Assembly: GCA_024305745.1 (NCBI GenBank)
Contig: JAHRBS010000004.1
Coordinates: 3,658,001-3,722,000, forward strand
Direction of reading: 5' to 3'
DNA: 64,000 nt
From: Polyporus tsugae
Lineage: Eukaryota; Basidiomycota; Agaricomycetes; Polyporales; Polyporaceae
Part shown: piece by piece, positions 53,353 to 64,000 of the stretch
Layout of the letters: each line of letters opens with the position of its first letter
How positions within the stretch are numbered: position 1 is the stretch's first letter
Translations under genes and position numbers: made by a program
The notes under the pieces: model-generated
Database searches by the model: none
Told to the model about the DNA's origin: nothing
Seen by the model: the letters and a program-made list of their open reading frames with translations, nothing else

Positions 53353-53852
53353 TGCAACTACATGAAAAACTATTAAACTTTGGGCCCGTTCGGCGCGGGT
53401 CTATTACGCGTAATAGACCCCATTAGATTAACTCTCCATTAACTAAAATTAGGCGCCTTGTAATCCGACCCGTGGGAAGTCGTTTTGCTCCGGGCGCTCG
53501 TTCACCATCTGTCGTGAATCCACCTCCCTCTGCTGGTCTCTCCACCACCAAAACTTATCCGTAGGGCCAGAAAACTAGAACTATTATTTGATATGTCTGT
53601 GGAGACCATTATATAAATTTTCGCAGAAAATCTCGTTGGGGAAGGGATGATATAGAGCTCCAAGTTGACTGGCAACAGATGGGCGGGGTCGATTGCCAGT
53701 GGCTTAATGGAGACGTTAATGGAAGCGGCGCCGAACACAAGGTCTGTTAAGTCGGCGTCGGGTTGATCTTATCGTAATCTAATGGAGTCTATTACGCGTA
53801 ATAGACCCCCGCCGAACGGGCCCAAAGTTTAATAGTTTTTCATGTAGTTGCA
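53353..53852. mobile_element. 500-bp MITE-like element with 65-bp inverted ends
   Basis: Left arm tgcaactacatgaaaaac... (from 53353) and right arm ending ...gtttttcatgtagttgca (53852) are reverse complements over about 65 bp with a single difference. Each arm ends inward in a perfect 20-bp palindrome gtctattacgcgtaatagac (53399-53418 and 53787-53806). It has no coding capacity and an AT-rich centre. A target duplication is not obvious; if the true ends are the inner gggcccgttcgg motifs, the flanks on both sides are symmetric AT sequence. It sits 225 bp downstream of the tRNA-Leu. Confidence 0.85.
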
Positions 53853-54170
53853 CGTCAAGCATTTGTGAATCTGCTGTAGACCCTGTTGCAATGAATTCGA
53901 AGTTTTTTTGGTATGCCGGTTTGTGCCTAATGCAGTTCATACAATACATTCTGGGAACTCTTCTGAATGGAGAATCATCATGTATCTCACAAATGATCAG
54001 AGTGGGACACGGACCGGCGAAAGGTTGGAACTCTTCAATCGAGAGGCATTTCTTGCACTGGAATAGCCTCAAGACTTAGGTTGCCAGTGTCGCTAGCATA
54101 GCTTCAGGTCTATAGTGGAATACCGGGGACGAGCTGGAAAGCAGGTGTTGTTGACACTACAATAACGAGC
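53853..54170. other. Spacer between the MITE and the helicase gene
   Basis: AT-richer 3' flank of the helicase gene; no gene seen. Confidence 0.4.
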
Positions 54171-57100
54171 CTAATCTACGTGATCATCGTCTCCGAACAT
54201 AATCTTAAGGTTCTCGATGCTCTCTGGGTCCGTATCTCGCTTGCCCTTGAAAGCTTCCTTGACAATCGCGGTCTTCCTCTTCTGGATCTGGAGAATGCGA
54301 CCTTCGATGGTTCCGGATACCTTCGCGAAGCATATTGGTGAGATCATGAGTCGACAACATTGCGAGTGGGCTACGTACGATGAAGTGTGTCACAACGACC
54401 ATCTTCTCCTGGCCGATACGGTGAACTCTGTCAATAGCTGGCGTGGAGGGTCAACTTGAGCTTGAGCAATAGTCTAACGTATGCGTACCTTGGTTTTCTG
54501 TTGCGGCGTTCCACCAACAATCCATCTACTAGCCTTCAGCAAACGACCGAAGCAAACCGTTGCTGGAACAATGAACTCACCATGAAGACGTGGCTGGCGT
54601 TCGTCAGCTGTCGCGTATGATTTTCAGCGTAAAGTCCATATGATGGAAGAACGAAGAGCCTACGTTCAAACCAACACCGCCAGCCTTGAGACTGATAATG
54701 AGAACCTTAGCCTCGCGCGAGGGTGCCTTGAAACCAGTCACCGCCTCGTTGCGCTTCTTAATGTCCATCGAACCGTCGAAGCGGTACCACGGAAGGCCCT
54801 CGCGTTCCAACACGTTCTGAATCAAATCGAGAAAGGAAGTGAATTGGGAAAAGACCACGGCACGGAAGCACGGATCCTGGTCCCTCAACCGACCTACAGC
54901 ATTGTCAGGCGGCCATACGAAATAATGATCGCTGAAACAGAGACTCACGAAGATGCTGAATAAGCGCCTCGAGCTTGGTCGACGACCGGAAGTCGTTACG
55001 ACGGAGAGTCACGGTGGGTGGTGGAGACTGCCGAGGGTCGCTGGACCCCTCGTTGCTATTCTGTCTTGACCGAACAATCTCGAGCAGATCACCCTCCTGG
55101 ATAAGAAATGAATGAATGACAGGATCGCGGGGTAGTCATGGCGGGGCTCACCTTGACGGGACCCTTGTTGCATGTTGGGCATTTGCCATCCTCGCCTTTC
55201 TCCCTGCACTTCTCGATGAACGCGATCATACAGTCTTTGCAGCTGCAAACTGGGGTGAGCCACTCCGTATTCGATCAACGCACAGACTACGTACCATTGG
55301 TGCATACACTCAGGCAAGATCGTCGGTGTCTCCATCACGTCGAAGCAGATAGGACACTCCGCATCTTCTTCTTGGCCGAGGTTCGCCAAGACGCTCTCGG
55401 CGTACACCTTACTATCGCTCACGACGTTCTCACCCTCGCCAAAGCGCTGTATCAGCTCCTTCACATCGACTGTGCCGCTGCTGGTCGAAGACTTCGCTGC
55501 ACGACCACCGTTGCTGGATGAAAGCACAAGGTTGGGGTGCAGAACTGCGCGGCGTAATCTACCAGCGTCTTCATTCAGTTGACCAGTACGAAGTAATTTG
55601 GAACATAACTAGCTTACCGCATGAGCATCGCGAGAATGTGGGTGTAGTTCTTGTTGACGAGACCTTTCTCGCTGAGATGCTCAAAGTCCTTCTTGGCATC
55701 AGAGTACAGCGAGTCGTAGATCTTGCGCTCCAGAGGAGAGAACTCGAGCTTCTCAATCGTGATCTGAACACTCGCGTCAGTATCCTGACTCCTCCGATAC
55801 AGGGATGGATTGGACGTTCGTACCTCTTTCGGCGGCAGCTCAACAATTCGCTTTCCATCAGAATCGAGCATGTCCTTTTCACGACGCAAGAGCACGCTCT
55901 CGAGGATAACCTGAACGACCTCCACGGCCTTGCGATCGCGAGCCAGGAACGGCAGCGTGATGAACCTGTTTAACCGTCAGTCTATGGTTACTGTGAGCAA
56001 AGTGCTAATGCTAGTGCTCACGATCGGAAGAAGGTATAGTTCGACCAAGGTGTGAAGTCCAGGAACTTCCTGCATGGCAAAGGCTATAAGAAAATCATTG
56101 AGATAATATTAGAAATAACGCACAAGAGGGAGTAGAGGTCCTCTAGACGGTTGACGATAGGCGTCCCAGTGACCGCCCATCTTCGCCGGGCACGTAGGGC
56201 GTACACCGCTTTCGCAGTCTTGCTTGTCCGTGACTTGCAATGATGCGCCTCGTCCAGAACCACCCCTAGAACAGTTGAGAATTCTAGACAAAGTCTAGTA
56301 CCTAAGACTTACGAAGCCATTCAACTGTGCCATAATCGCCGGAGTCAGCATCACAGTGGGCTTGAAGGTGCCATCTGGACGGTACGTACCTTCAAACACG
56401 GAGGACGGCATCTTCTCGTGCTTCGCGTGTTCGGACACCAGCGTTCCGTACGACGTGACAACTACGTGGATCACGTCCTCTTCGTCAACCGCTGTGTCCA
56501 GATCCAGTCTATTGGTGCCATGCCACACAAGCACCTTGACTGTGTCCGGTTTGCTCGACCGCTGCAGCTCCTCCCCCCATTGTGCCAGTAGGGATGTCGG
56601 TGCGACGATCAATGTCGCCGACGGTCCTTTCCGCCGTTGTGGTGACGGCTTTTGGACGACGCGGAAGGCGTTATTGAGCCTGAGCTGCTTGGCTCTGGAG
56701 GAGCTTGGAGTGTCTTCAGCCGGCGCTTCTGGTTCGCGGGCTGTTTGGATGAGAGCAGAGATCATGATCGTTTTGCCCATTCCCACTATGGCAGTACGTT
56801 AGCTGACGCAGCCGGTGCGAAGAAGCTAGACGACTTACTCTCTGAAAACACATGGTGGGAGGAGAGGGGACGCGGTCAGCAACAGCTTGGTTTTAGCATT
56901 CGGAATTTCATTACCGTCTCTGTATGCGGCCAGATTAGGGGCGTGATAAACTATGAAAAGTAAGCCCAATGGAAAACCCACGCAAGGATGCCGCTTTTGG
57001 ATTTGCGCTCCGCTTTCGGAAACTCGAGGCTAAGCTCGCCGGAGTACTCGTTAAAGTAAAACGACTGTTCGTCAGCAGTGAGGTCCACGATCTCGTCGTT

Positions 57101-58726
57101 CGGATCGAGAGGAAACACATATCTAGTGCTCCAGTAAGCGTGTATCCCGGTGACAGACTGAGCTAAGACTCACTCTTTCCATAGAGGATGCATTGACTGT
57201 GCTTCTCGTGCTGAAGCAGCACCTGTTTCGATAGAGTACATCCACCTGCGACTTCTCAGTAACGTCGCTATAAAGCGAAGAAAATCGACCTACAAGAGCG
57301 CCTGCCTCTGGTAACTTCGCAAATTCAACGTGAAGGTATCAGCGGGATCCATCCCGCCCATTTGTATATCGTTCTGCTGCGCCCTTGGCATGTATTCAGC
57401 AATCTATAATTGCGCGAATCGGAGACACTTACTTCTTGTAAATGAGGTCGATCTGCTCCTCGGTGATATCGCCCTCCTCATCGTCCTCGGCGTTACCAGA
57501 CTGGGCCGGCTTTACAGCACCCGGCCGCTGTTGAGTCAACAACTCAAGGTCCTGCTGATCTAACTTGACCCCAGCTCTGCCGACAGAGTTATTGCCTTTG
57601 CGAGGTTTCAGGTTGATGCGCTTGAAGAGGCTGATGAGCGATCGCTTCCGTTCTCGCAGAATCTGCTCGGTTTCCGTCTCTTGCCCTTCGTTGAACATCG
57701 CTTTAGCTTTGTCTTCGGAAGAACAGGAAGATGGACGGAAGGCGCTCGGCTTCATGTATATCGATAGAGAAAGTATCAAGTCCGCGCCTGTCGTAAGCTT
57801 CCCTGGGCACTCGACTACGGTGCACTTCCGGAACTCAACAATGTCTGTCTTCCGTCTCAGTACGCTGAAGGCAAAGAAGCGGGGATAACTTGCCTAAGTC
57901 AAGCAGTCGCGAAACCCACGATGCAATCTCCTGGGGTAATCGACCAAACTCTGGGGACATTGTTACTAGGATACGCCGCATATACAGACGTGACCATACC
58001 GAAGCCCCTGGTATTCGTTATCCGGACCACGCAGTCTTGTTTCTTCTTCGCAGTGGGCTTCGCAGGTGCAGGTTTGAACATGGTAGCGATAGTGAGTTGT
58101 TTCTTGCCGTCAGCTCCCTTCTTTGCTGGTTTCTTCGGAGGAGGGGGAGGTTTGTCAAGTTCTTCGCGTTCAATGAGGATTTCTTCGCCAGGTTTGATAT
58201 AACCAGTACCCTTCACAGTACTCCAAGCGTTGTCAACGAGGAGATACCCAAGATACATTGAGCTAGACGCTGCCAATACTTGTGCGGGGGGTGACAGCCT
58301 TCGCTTCTTTGCAGGTGGACCGTCGGGTTTGACGGGGTTGATGGGATTTTCGTCAACGATCGGGTCCGGGGAAGACTTGCGTTTCGCTTCATCTCGTCCT
58401 GACGATGCGTCGCTGGACACGCTCGAGGCCCTCGGCACGTCTCCGAACTCTGGCATCTCCACATCGAACTCGATATCCGCAGCGTCGTCAGAATCGAGTA
58501 TTGGAGGAAGACTTCTCTGTCTGTAGTTCATCGGCTCCTCATCATCGCTGTCAGCAAAGAATAGTGGCTTTTGTGTTGGAGACCTGCGTTGAGTCGCGTC
58601 CGGGGTGTCCGGGGTGTCCTGGGTTGGCAAGTTTACTGCGGCTGCCTGAGTATGGGGTTGCGCATCGTTCATGTCTTCGTCGTCAGAACCAGCAAAGAAC
58701 ATAGATCTCTCGCCGTTTGCGGCCAT
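54171..58726 (-). CDS. RAD5/HLTF-like SNF2 helicase with HIRAN and RING domains
   Basis: DNA-damage-tolerance protein: a SWI2/SNF2 translocase and RING ubiquitin ligase that, in yeast Rad5, drives polyubiquitination of PCNA and fork reversal. Start [19 protein letters not shown] at 58726, acidic Ser-rich head with KKRRLSPP. The HIRAN domain is split by introns ([49 protein letters not shown]). Helicase motif I DEMGMGKT lies near 56770-56850, Ia [20 protein letters not shown] near 56250, [17 protein letters not shown]. The RING reads [20 protein letters not shown] ... CPTCNKG. Motif V/VI region is [36 protein letters not shown] and DRVHRIGQ. It ends FGDDDHVD, stop at 54171-54173. The many introns join in phase. 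One intron near 57880 appears to use a GC donor (gcaagt). Confidence 0.9.
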
Positions 58727-58975
58727 GGCTGAGGATATGCGAGGAGTGACGGGGAGGTGGATGATCGGGAGAGACGTGTCGACCGTGTCCGAATCCGAGT
58801 CGCGTCAAGTCCCAGCCACCAACGCGGGTCCGACGCGTCAACAAGACCAAACATGGGAGTCGAGCTTAGATAGGCAGCATATTCCCACAGATAGCTCGGG
58901 GTAGTCGAGACTAATCGAGGAGAAGATCTGACCCATTCTTGCCTCCATCCTTGCTTTTCGCCTTCGTCTACCAAC
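58727..58975. promoter_or_regulatory. Shared divergent promoter of the RAD5-like and CCT7 genes
   Basis: 249 bp between the two start codons, so regulatory elements are probably shared. No TATA box seen, as expected for housekeeping genes. Confidence 0.5.
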
Positions 58976-60939
58976 ATGCAGCGAGGTCTGCCTATGGTGT
59001 GTCGCCATTGTATGCGCTTCGATCCTGACCTCACACTGTGTGCAGCAACCCACCGTCGTCCTCCTCAAGGAGGGCACTGACACCTCCCAAGGAAAGCCAC
59101 AACTCCTCTCAAACATCTCTGCATGCCTTGCGATCGCGGAGACCCTTGCCAGCACCCTCGGTCCTCGCGGAATGGACAAACTTATTGTAAACGAGCGTGG
59201 AGAGGCTCAGATCACGAACGATGGCGCAACAATCCTCAAACTCCTGGACATCGTCCACCCCGCCGCGCGTACGCTCGTCGACATCGCTCGGGCACAAGAT
59301 GCGGAGGTCGGTGACGGCACGACTAGTGTTGTGTTGTTGGCCGCACGACTGCTGAAAGAGGTTCGAGGGTTCATCGAAGAAGGTGTTAGCCCGCACATCA
59401 TCATGAAGGGTTTCAGGAAAGCGTCGGAACTGGTGAGTACATCCGTCCTCTGGCTTGTCCGCTCACTAGTTGATTTCTTCATAGGCTGTAGAGCACATAA
59501 AGTCCATCCAGATTACCGTTGACAAGTCAGATGCTGAGTTCGTCCTACGTCCACGAACTTCCTCGAGTGATGCTTAATTTCTGCGTAGGCAATTCCACTC
59601 CCTCCTCCTCAAATGCGCGTCCACATCCATGTCATCCAAACTCATTCACTCAGAAAAGCCCTTCTTCTCCAACATGGTCGTGGACGCCGTTCAGTCTCTT
59701 GACCAGGACGATCTGAACGAGAACCTCATCGGCGTCAAGAAGGTTGCTGGCGGGGGCATGCAAGACTCCCTCCTCGTTCGCGGGGTTGCCTTCAAAAAGA
59801 CGTTCACGTACGCTGGTGCTGAGCAACAACCAAAATCGTTCCGCGACCCCCTCATCGTCAGTCTGAACGTCGAGTTGGAGTTGAAGGCGGAGAAGGACAA
59901 CGCGGAGGTCCGGGTAGAGCACGTATCGGACTACCAGGCGATCGTCGATGCCGAGTGGGAGATCATCTACCGCAAGTTGGAGGCGATCGAGAAGACGGGC
60001 GCGAAGGTCGTTCTCAGCAAACTCCCGATCGGCGATCTGGCGACGCAGTGGTTCGCGGACCGCGATATCTTCTGTGCGGGCCGAGTGCCTGGCGATGACC
60101 TTCAGCGCGTCGTGCAAGCCGTTGGCGGCTCAATTCAGGCCACCTGCTCCGATATTAAGCGGGAGCACCTCGGCACCTGTGGCTCTTTCGAAGAGAAGCA
60201 GATCGGTGGCGAGCGCTTCAACTTGTTCACCGAGTGCCCGAAGGCGAAGACATGTACCATCGTGCTTCGCGGTGGCGCGGAGCAGTTCATTGAAGAGGTC
60301 GAGCGGAGTCTGCACGATGCGATCATGGTGGTGAAGCGTGCTGTAAAGAACGGCGATATCGTCGGAGGCGGAGGTGCCATCGAGGTATTATGCATTCAGC
60401 ATTGCATAAAGACGGCTGTAGCTGACAGGTGTTTCCGTTCCTGCAACACAGATGGACATTGCGTTCCGTATTCGCCAACACGCCTTGACTATTCCGGGCA
60501 AGCTCCAGATGGTCATGACTGCGTTTGCGAAGGCACTCGAAGTTATCCCCCGCCAGATCTGCGACAACGCAGGTCTAGACTCGACCGACATCATGAACAA
60601 GCTACGCGTGAAGCATGCAAACGGCGAGAAGTGGTTCGGTGTAGACGTCGACGGCGCAGAGGGCATTCGCAACAACCTCGATGCGTTCGTGTGGGAGCCG
60701 AGCTTAGTCAAGGTGAACGCTATCAACAGCGCGACGGAGGCAGCGTGCTTGATCTTGAGCGTTGATGAGACTGTGCGTGCACCACAAAGCGAAGCGGTGA
60801 GTCCACGCGATATTCGGCCAACGCGCGAACAGTTGCGCTGACGCAGTTCCTCCTAAAGCAAAATGCCGGACCTAGGGCTCCTCCAGGCACCGCACAGCGT
60901 GCTCTTCGTGGTAGGGGACGTGGGATGCCGAGGCGGTGA
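58976..60939 (+). CDS. CCT7: T-complex protein 1 subunit eta (CCT7)
   Basis: Cytosolic group II chaperonin subunit that folds actin, tubulin and WD40 proteins. The real start is ATG 58976 in a 21-bp first exon (MQRGLPM), followed by a 43-nt intron; starting at the in-frame GTG at 59040 would be wrong. After it come [20 protein letters not shown], the equatorial [28 protein letters not shown] and the nucleotide motif [14 protein letters not shown]. Apical-domain sequence [22 protein letters not shown] follows, then the second nucleotide region [15 protein letters not shown] later exon has [19 protein letters not shown], and the last exon ends in the eta-type tail [15 protein letters not shown]. 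The order and the Gly/Arg tail identify the eta subunit. Introns near 59430, 59540, 60385 and 60796 join in phase. Length about 560 residues, as in other eukaryotes. Confidence 0.93.
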
Positions 60940-61382
60940 GGGGATAGAAAGACGAAATGGCGAAATATGTAGACGTATCGATATCACCACCCACTTACAT
61001 CCTGCGGAGCGGGTGACTGAACGTTTTTGCCTCCAACTGCGCTCGCGGCCACAGTGCGCTCAACGATAAGACAAACCACGGTCACGCACAGCATAGCGGC
61101 TAGTCAAGAAGCCGTGGAAAACGGACGGTAAAGATGTTCGGAATCGCACTTTGGCGGGAGAGGGAATGTCGCCATCCCGTGGGGTAACACGCAATACTGA
61201 CCATCACTTCGTTGGGCAATATGCCCACCCCATGTCGCCAGGCCTCATATCGCTCATGGGTCCCTTGCTACTCTTTGAGAGGTATGATGACGCTGACACA
61301 ATGCTATAAAACCAGATAAGCAAGAGGACCGTCTCACCGGTTGCTCCTCTAGCTGAAGGCCCTCCGGCTTCAGGCCTCCGTC
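60940..61382. other. Intergenic, no gene
   Basis: CCT7 3' region and transporter promoter; nothing else recognised. Confidence 0.4.
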
Positions 61383-63793
61383 ATGTCCACAGTATCGGCT
61401 AAGCCGCTCCACGCCAAAACTCCGTCGGACTCCGACTCGGGCTCTATCAACAAAGGGACGTTTAGTCCTACAGACAGCGTCCTTGAGGTCCCGACGGAAG
61501 GCGCGTCCGCTCCGCTGAAGGAGACGCGCTCGTTCTGGCGCAAGCCGAAGCACGAGCTGGACAGCATCGCGACTCAGCCCTCCGTCTTTGATGATCCTGT
61601 CACGCTCGAAATCTACCGCCCCCCTGCAATCTGGGAGAATGCCCACCGTTTCGAGCCATCGGCGCGTTGGACATGGCGCGAGGAATATGTGAGGTTCCGC
61701 CGCCCCTCGTACTCGGGCTCCCTACACGCTTCTGACTTCGCGCTCGTGCCCAGCGCATTGTCCGCAGGATTGACGTCCTCGTCATGCTCTGGGCATTCAT
61801 CATGTTCTTCAGCCTTGACCTTGACCGCTCCAATCTCTCCCAGGCGAACACGGATAACTTTCTGGGCGACCTCGGGCTGACGACCAACGACTTCAACTTA
61901 GGTAACACCCTGTTCAAGGCAAGTGATATACCGCCATCTCCATGGCGCTGAAAATATTGAGTTCACCGAATTCCTGTTCTTTTCATTTAGTTATGCTTCT
62001 TGATTGCCGAGCTGCCTTCGCAACTCATCTCGAAACGAGTCGGTCCTGATGTCTGGATTCCCACTCAGGTAAGTTCTTTCTACACTTCGAGAAGTCGGGC
62101 TCATTCCTTGTAGATGGTTCTCTGGAGCTTCGTCTCAGCGGGTCAGTTCTGGCTCAGTGGGAGGGCGAGCTTCCTTACCACACGGCACGTCCTCTCGTTT
62201 GCGTACATGACGTCTATTTACCTCGAAGCAGGTGTCTCCTAGGGTTTATGCAGGGAGGGTTCATACCCGATGTCATTCTATACTTGTCGTACTTCTACGT
62301 CAAGTCGGAGCGTGAGTTTTGCTCTTACACCCTTCCATTAAGCCTGGTCTTATGCAGCCCCCTTGGATGATAGTGCCGCTTCGCTTAGCCTGGTTCTGGG
62401 TATCGAACTACTTGGCTGAAATCATTGGCGCGTTCATGGCGACTGGGCTCCTCCGCCTGCGCGGCGTTGGCGGCAGGGCGGGCTGGCGGTACCTCTTCCT
62501 CATCGAAGGTATCCTGACGCTCATCGTTGGTATCGCATCGTACTTCATGATGCCCCCCAGCCCGACGCAGACCAAGGCATGGTTCCGACCTAAGGGATGG
62601 TTCACTGAGCGGTACATTGTGTGCTGAGATATATCCACGTACCCTCGACTGACACCACTTCCCAGCGAGGAGATCATCATAGTCAACCGCGTTCTGAGGG
62701 ACGACCCATCCAAGTCCAACATGCATAACCGTGAGGGCCTTTCGATCAAGAAGATCTGGCACATCATCAAGGATTGGCGTATGTGGCCCATCTACGGGCT
62801 GGGTATCATCTTCCTGGGTACGCGCGACCAGTAACTGCGTCAGCCTTCTAGTTTCCTTATGTTTTCCCGTTTAGTTCCTGTCACGCCTCCGCAGACCTAC
62901 CTCACGCTCTCGCTGAAGAACCTTGGGTACACCACCACACAAGCGAACCTCCTCAGCGTCCCCTCCAAAGGCCTAGGGATAATCCTCCTCCTCATATTCT
63001 GCTACCTCTCCGAGGTCGTCAACAGCCGCATCTCAATCCTGGTCGCCATGCAATTCTGGGCATTGCCGTTGCTCGTTGTTCTCTACACCTTCACCTCGGA
63101 GACGTCCCCATGGGCTTATTTCGCAGTCGTCAGCCTTATCGCCGCCTTCCCATACGTCCATCCCGTACAAGTTGCCTGGGCGTCCACAAACTCTGGCGGC
63201 GTTGGCACGCGCACAGTCTCAGCGTCAATATACAACATGTTCGTCCAAGCAGGCGGTATGATCGCCGTGAGTACCCTCCACTCTCACCTGCCGTCTCCTT
63301 ATCCTGACTATCAGCATTGAACGCTTAGGCCAACATCTACCGGGATGACGACAAGGTACGCCTGACCTGTCTTACAGCATGCTTCAGCGACTGACCAACT
63401 GCATCCTGTCCTCTAGCCGCTTTGTAAGTCTACCCGATGTGAGCGATTGAAGGGTTATGTCGCTAACTATAGCACAGATAAGCGCGGAAATCGGGTTCTA
63501 ATTGGAATCACCGTCCTGAACATCGTCCTCTATGGCTTCACGTGGTTGTTCTACACCGGCATCAACAGACGTAGAGACAGGATATGGAACAAGTGGACGG
63601 CCAAGGTAAGGGTTGCACACCGTCTCCCTTCATCCCAGCCTCTCACGGTACGATCTCCAGGAACAACACGAATATCTCGAGACGACCAAAGACGAGGTAC
63701 GTGTGGACGATCCCACGACTCTGGTCATGGGGCTGACTGACACGACACGCATCCCAGGGCAATGCAAAGATGAACTTCCGTTTTCTTTATTGA
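61383..63793 (+). CDS. MFS transporter, Dal5-like anion:cation symporter group
   Basis: Twelve-helix plasma-membrane carrier of the allantoate/nicotinate/pantothenate permease group. ATG at 61383, cytosolic Ser/Pro-rich start of about 95 residues, then TM1 region [26 protein letters not shown] (the family marker DRxNL/IxxA). [65 protein letters not shown] with the E-G motif, and [11 protein letters not shown] follow. Then [56 protein letters not shown] and [22 protein letters not shown]. Nine or more introns join in phase; the stop TGA is at 63791-63793 after KMNFRFLY. The substrate cannot be read from sequence; carboxylates such as allantoate, vitamins or small peptides are usual. No break found. 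Confidence 0.85.
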
Positions 63794-64000
63794 AGAACCT
63801 TGGATCGTGTCCTCATAGACCACTCACTACATTCAAACACATCGTAATAGACTCAGCTATGCTCGCATATGATGACAGTATTCCACAGCTTGTCGGTGAA
63901 CCCGAAACGAAAGGAATATTAATCCGGCACAACTAAATGCCGATAAGCCTTTCCAGTAACGAGAAAACAGCCTCCATTAGGACACCACCAGAACGTCTAG
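63794..64000. other. Window end, no gene
   Basis: 3' UTR of the transporter and AT-richer flank. Confidence 0.4.

Noticed and set aside
59040..59060. CCT7 starting at the first in-frame GTG
   Set aside because: An ATG in a 21-bp exon at 58976, followed by a consensus donor and acceptor, gives a normal eukaryotic start in phase.
1..64000. CRISPR arrays, bacterial operons, ribosome-binding sites
   Set aside because: Spliceosomal introns and gene families show a eukaryotic nuclear genome, and no spaced identical repeats of CRISPR type were seen.

Overview
The window is nuclear DNA of a basidiomycete, most likely a wood-decaying Agaricomycete close to the Polyporales. Genes are split by many short (about 45-70 nt) GT-AG introns, coding DNA is GC-rich, a laccase and a dead GH3 beta-xylosidase lie side by side, and several proteins are of types I associate with mushroom-forming fungi (Tnp2-type transposase, degenerate F-box/LRR-like proteins). 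The placement is inference; no rDNA or marker gene is present.

Left flank, 1-7.7 kb: a conserved fungal nuclear-type protein with an apparent frameshift near its end, a myosin regulatory light chain, and a cluster of short-chain dehydrogenases in which one copy is intact and two are broken. Between them is a relic of an FCP1-like BRCT domain.

Main result, 7,768-37,376: a 29.6-kb segment has 68-bp terminal inverted repeats (one mismatch) beginning CAC and ending GTG, and is flanked on both sides by the trinucleotide GAA. That is the signature of a CACTA/EnSpm transposon with 3-bp target-site duplications. Inside are a Tnp2-type transposase gene whose 5' end contains serially duplicated exons, a second small gene beside it, and about ten further genes: a coiled-coil membrane protein, an F-box/LRR-like protein, a WD40 protein with a C-terminal membrane anchor, two PH-like paralogues, a coiled-coil protein, two more membrane proteins, a SUN-domain protein, a repeat-rich Pro/Gln protein and a charged orphan protein. 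Near each end lie identical or near-identical 379-bp and 770-bp blocks, in direct orientation but swapped order. I read this as a giant cargo-carrying DNA transposon; the excess of membrane and nuclear-envelope-type products is striking.

Right flank, 37.4-64 kb: decayed DNA rich in a TGGATTAG motif, a GH3 beta-xylosidase pseudogene, an intact laccase, about 5.5 kb with no confident gene, a divergent pair of transcription factors (bHLH and Zn2Cys6), a small secreted or membrane protein, an intron-containing tRNA-Leu(AAG), a 500-bp MITE-like element, a RAD5/HLTF-like helicase divergent from the CCT7 chaperonin subunit, and an MFS transporter of the Dal5-like group. This part is mostly ordinary chromosomal sequence.

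Exon boundaries were worked out by hand from splice signals and reading frame. They are reliable where exact positions are given and approximate otherwise.
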